64,000 bases of DNA from Eriocheir sinensis (Eukaryota; Arthropoda; Malacostraca; Decapoda; Varunidae). This document shows positions 61,078-64,000 of this stretch, piece after piece (positions within the stretch are counted from its first letter, which is position 1; each line of letters begins with the position of its first letter). The stretch is taken from the NCBI RefSeq assembly GCF_024679095.1, contig NC_066513.1, forward strand, positions 7,300,023-7,364,022, in the 5' to 3' direction. The notes below the pieces were generated by a model. That model saw only the letters and a program-made list of their open reading frames with translations, ran no database searches and was not told where the DNA came from. A program made the position numbers and the translations under genes.

Positions 61078-61851
61078 ATCATTATTTGTACAGATGCTTC
61101 TACCAAATACCCATCACGCTCTGGGAGGCCAAATGTCAGAATGAATCCAGGTGTTTTTTATATAGTCTAGAAGACTTATGAGGGCATGAGAGTCGTTTGC
61201 TTTCCTGTAAAATCTTGTGAAGAGTTCTTCAATATGCTCTGCAGGGACATAAGGCAATGGCAGGACTTTCCTGAGATATTTATGCGTTCCAACATCATTT
61301 GTGTAAGGTAGTACTTGTAGGCCTATTTCTTGAATTTTCTGCCACACTGCCTGCCCTCAATGAAAGCTGTATTCTCGAATTATAACATCTGGCAGGATTT
61401 CGGGAATCTCATTCCAAATTCTTGCCTCAAAATCAATAGTAATTTGCTTTATTTTCAATTCCCCACCTAAAATATCTTTAGTTTTTGCAAACACCTTTTT
61501 GTAATCTCTACGTCTTTTCCCAGACATTAGTGCAAACAGCAGGGGCACTTGTTTTAAGTTCTTGTCACTTTGTACGAATGTATGAATAGTACAAAGTTGA
61601 GTAATGGGGCGGCGGACGATTTTAAAAGTTGCATTTGCGTACCAATGGTTTGCCTTGCTTAACAGGGATAGTTGTTTTTCTGTAGCATATATTAGATGCC
61701 GTTGGCCACCAACACAAATGTCATACCGCAGGAAATTTTCAGGAATGTGAGCATGACTTATTTCAAAAGAATCGAGCTGATGGTCTGAGTTGGTATTAAA
61801 AAATGGTCCGAATTGGTTCACCAGGTGGGCCGAGTTGGTAATCGCCACCAT
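61013..61851 (-). pseudogene. MULE transposase (fragment, two TGA codons)
   Basis: From ATG 61851 the frame reads FLRYDICVGGQRHLIYATEK, HWYANATFKIVRRPITQLCT, VPLLFALMSGKRRRDYKK, ITIDFEARIWNEI and IREYSFH, then AVWQKIQEIGLQVLPYTNDV and WHNRLNRK. This order is the MULE transposase core (DDE cut-and-paste enzyme). The usual first catalytic Asp (DGTFK) is Asn here (ANATFK), the DFE motif is kept, and the third acidic residue would lie beyond the LINE insertion. TGA codons at 61357-61359 and 61114-61116 replace Trp codons by position. The N-terminal DNA-binding part is absent. The frame continues uninterrupted into the LINE at 61012. Confidence 0.85.
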
Positions 61852-62162
61852 GTCAGTGAGACACAGTACAGAACAGTATAGACTCTATGAGCCCAGGGAC
61901 AACCTGGAACTGGGTTTCAGAGCATTTGAGAAGAGCGCCCCGCAGCTCTATAATGAGTTACCCGGGGATGTTAAGAACAGTGACAGTCTGGCAGTCTTCA
62001 AGAAAGCACTGAAGACTCACTTATTCACTAAATCGTACGACTTCACAAATATGAGAATTGAGGACAACTTTAGGTGCTAATATTATTGTTATAATGTTAG
62101 CGGCCCTGTGTAGCACTGCTACAGCGGTGGACCGGGGCCTGAAACCTCATCAGTGGTAAACA
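61851..62162 (+). pseudogene. LINE reverse transcriptase C-terminal tail
   Basis: The frame reads RDNLELGFRAFEKSAPQLYN, ELPGDVKNSDSLAVFKKALK and THLFTKSYDF, the usual F..AP.LWN.LP / FK..LKTHLF tail of non-LTR ORF2 proteins. It starts abruptly at the MULE border and ends with aaacagtaaatggta near 62160-62172. Confidence 0.75.
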
Positions 62163-62244
62163 GTAAATGGTAGCACATTTTTAGCCCATTCCTAGGCCAT
62201 GTTAGACTAGGATAGACCAATGCTTCCCCCCACACAGAAGCTTA

Positions 62245-63631
<1,387 letters not shown>

Positions 63632-63756
63632 TTAATGACACACCCCTCAGGAAGATCTCAACCCAGTGTCCCATCGTTCTGTACATCTGACACTGAAATA
63701 GTCACATCTGTATAATGTTAATGAGTGAGTAAAGCAGTTACAATATATATAGGCTA

Positions 63757-63860
<104 letters not shown>

Positions 63861-64000
63861 AAGACTCAGCATGACTAAACTGGCCTGGTAGTTGAGATAA
63901 TTTTTTTCTGGTGTTTTGAAGTTCTATGAATCTGAAGAAGTGTGCATGAATGCCCAGCTTGGCCCAGCATTTTGCATGTAGCTATTCACTGACACTTAGG

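Larger units (their letters stand above)
58499..61850 (-). mobile_element. MULE (Mutator-like) element carrying a LINE
   Basis: Subterminal repeats of caactcggcccattg type occur four times at 58503-58568 and, inverted, at 61780-61838. Between them are a MULE transposase remnant (- strand) and the CR1-like LINE. Exact outer ends and target duplications are not resolved. Confidence 0.65.

Overview
The window looks like eukaryotic, gene-poor chromosomal DNA from an arthropod, most likely a decapod crustacean. This is an inference from the very dense (TA)n microsatellites, the large number of pogo/Tigger-type DNA transposons, the CR1-like and RTE-like LINEs, tRNA-derived SINEs and TTAGG-like degenerate AACCT stretches. 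There is no sign of operons, bacterial signals or organellar genes.

Only one host gene is well supported: the first coding exon of an alanine aminotransferase on the + strand (57482-57721), ending in a GT splice donor. The rest of that gene lies beyond the window, so its first intron is at least 6.3 kb and carries a MULE with a LINE fused into it, a further LINE tail and a PIF/Harbinger-like element.

Region by region: 0.4-7 kb holds a SINE, a LINE tail, a hAT-like element, an RTE endonuclease fragment and a second SINE. 7-16.4 kb is a mosaic of Tigger-like elements from several terminal-repeat families, separated by long (TA)n arrays that abut their ends; one piece carries the N-terminal DNA-binding half of a Tigger transposase. 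16.4-22.2 kb holds hAT-like sequence, a 387-bp foldback, a 42-bp minisatellite broken by a SINE, and a second hAT-like copy carrying a TTAA-flanked transposon. 22.9-29 kb holds MITEs, an RTE tail, a Tigger element filled by a 22-bp minisatellite, and foldbacks. 29-34.5 kb holds LINE remnants, one split by a TTAA-flanked element. 35.0-41.5 kb is a complete but frame-damaged Ty3/Gypsy retrotransposon with 404-bp LTRs and an extra truncated LTR in front. 41.6-44.4 kb is a 5'-truncated LINE on the - strand.

46-55.8 kb is a 35-bp minisatellite that received two independent insertions. One is a 661-bp LTR-type miniature element whose 232-bp terminal repeats each contain tRNA-like A and B boxes (46486-47146). 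The other is a Tigger-type transposon (49307-55657) that itself contains a nearly full-length CR1-like LINE with an esterase-type ORF1. 55.8-64 kb is the alanine aminotransferase 5' region and intron.

The most unusual items are the miniature element with Pol III-type promoters inside LTR-like repeats, the systematic adjacency of (TA)n arrays and Tigger ends with chimeric elements among them, the in-frame MULE/LINE fusion, and the two possible start codons of the aminotransferase exon.
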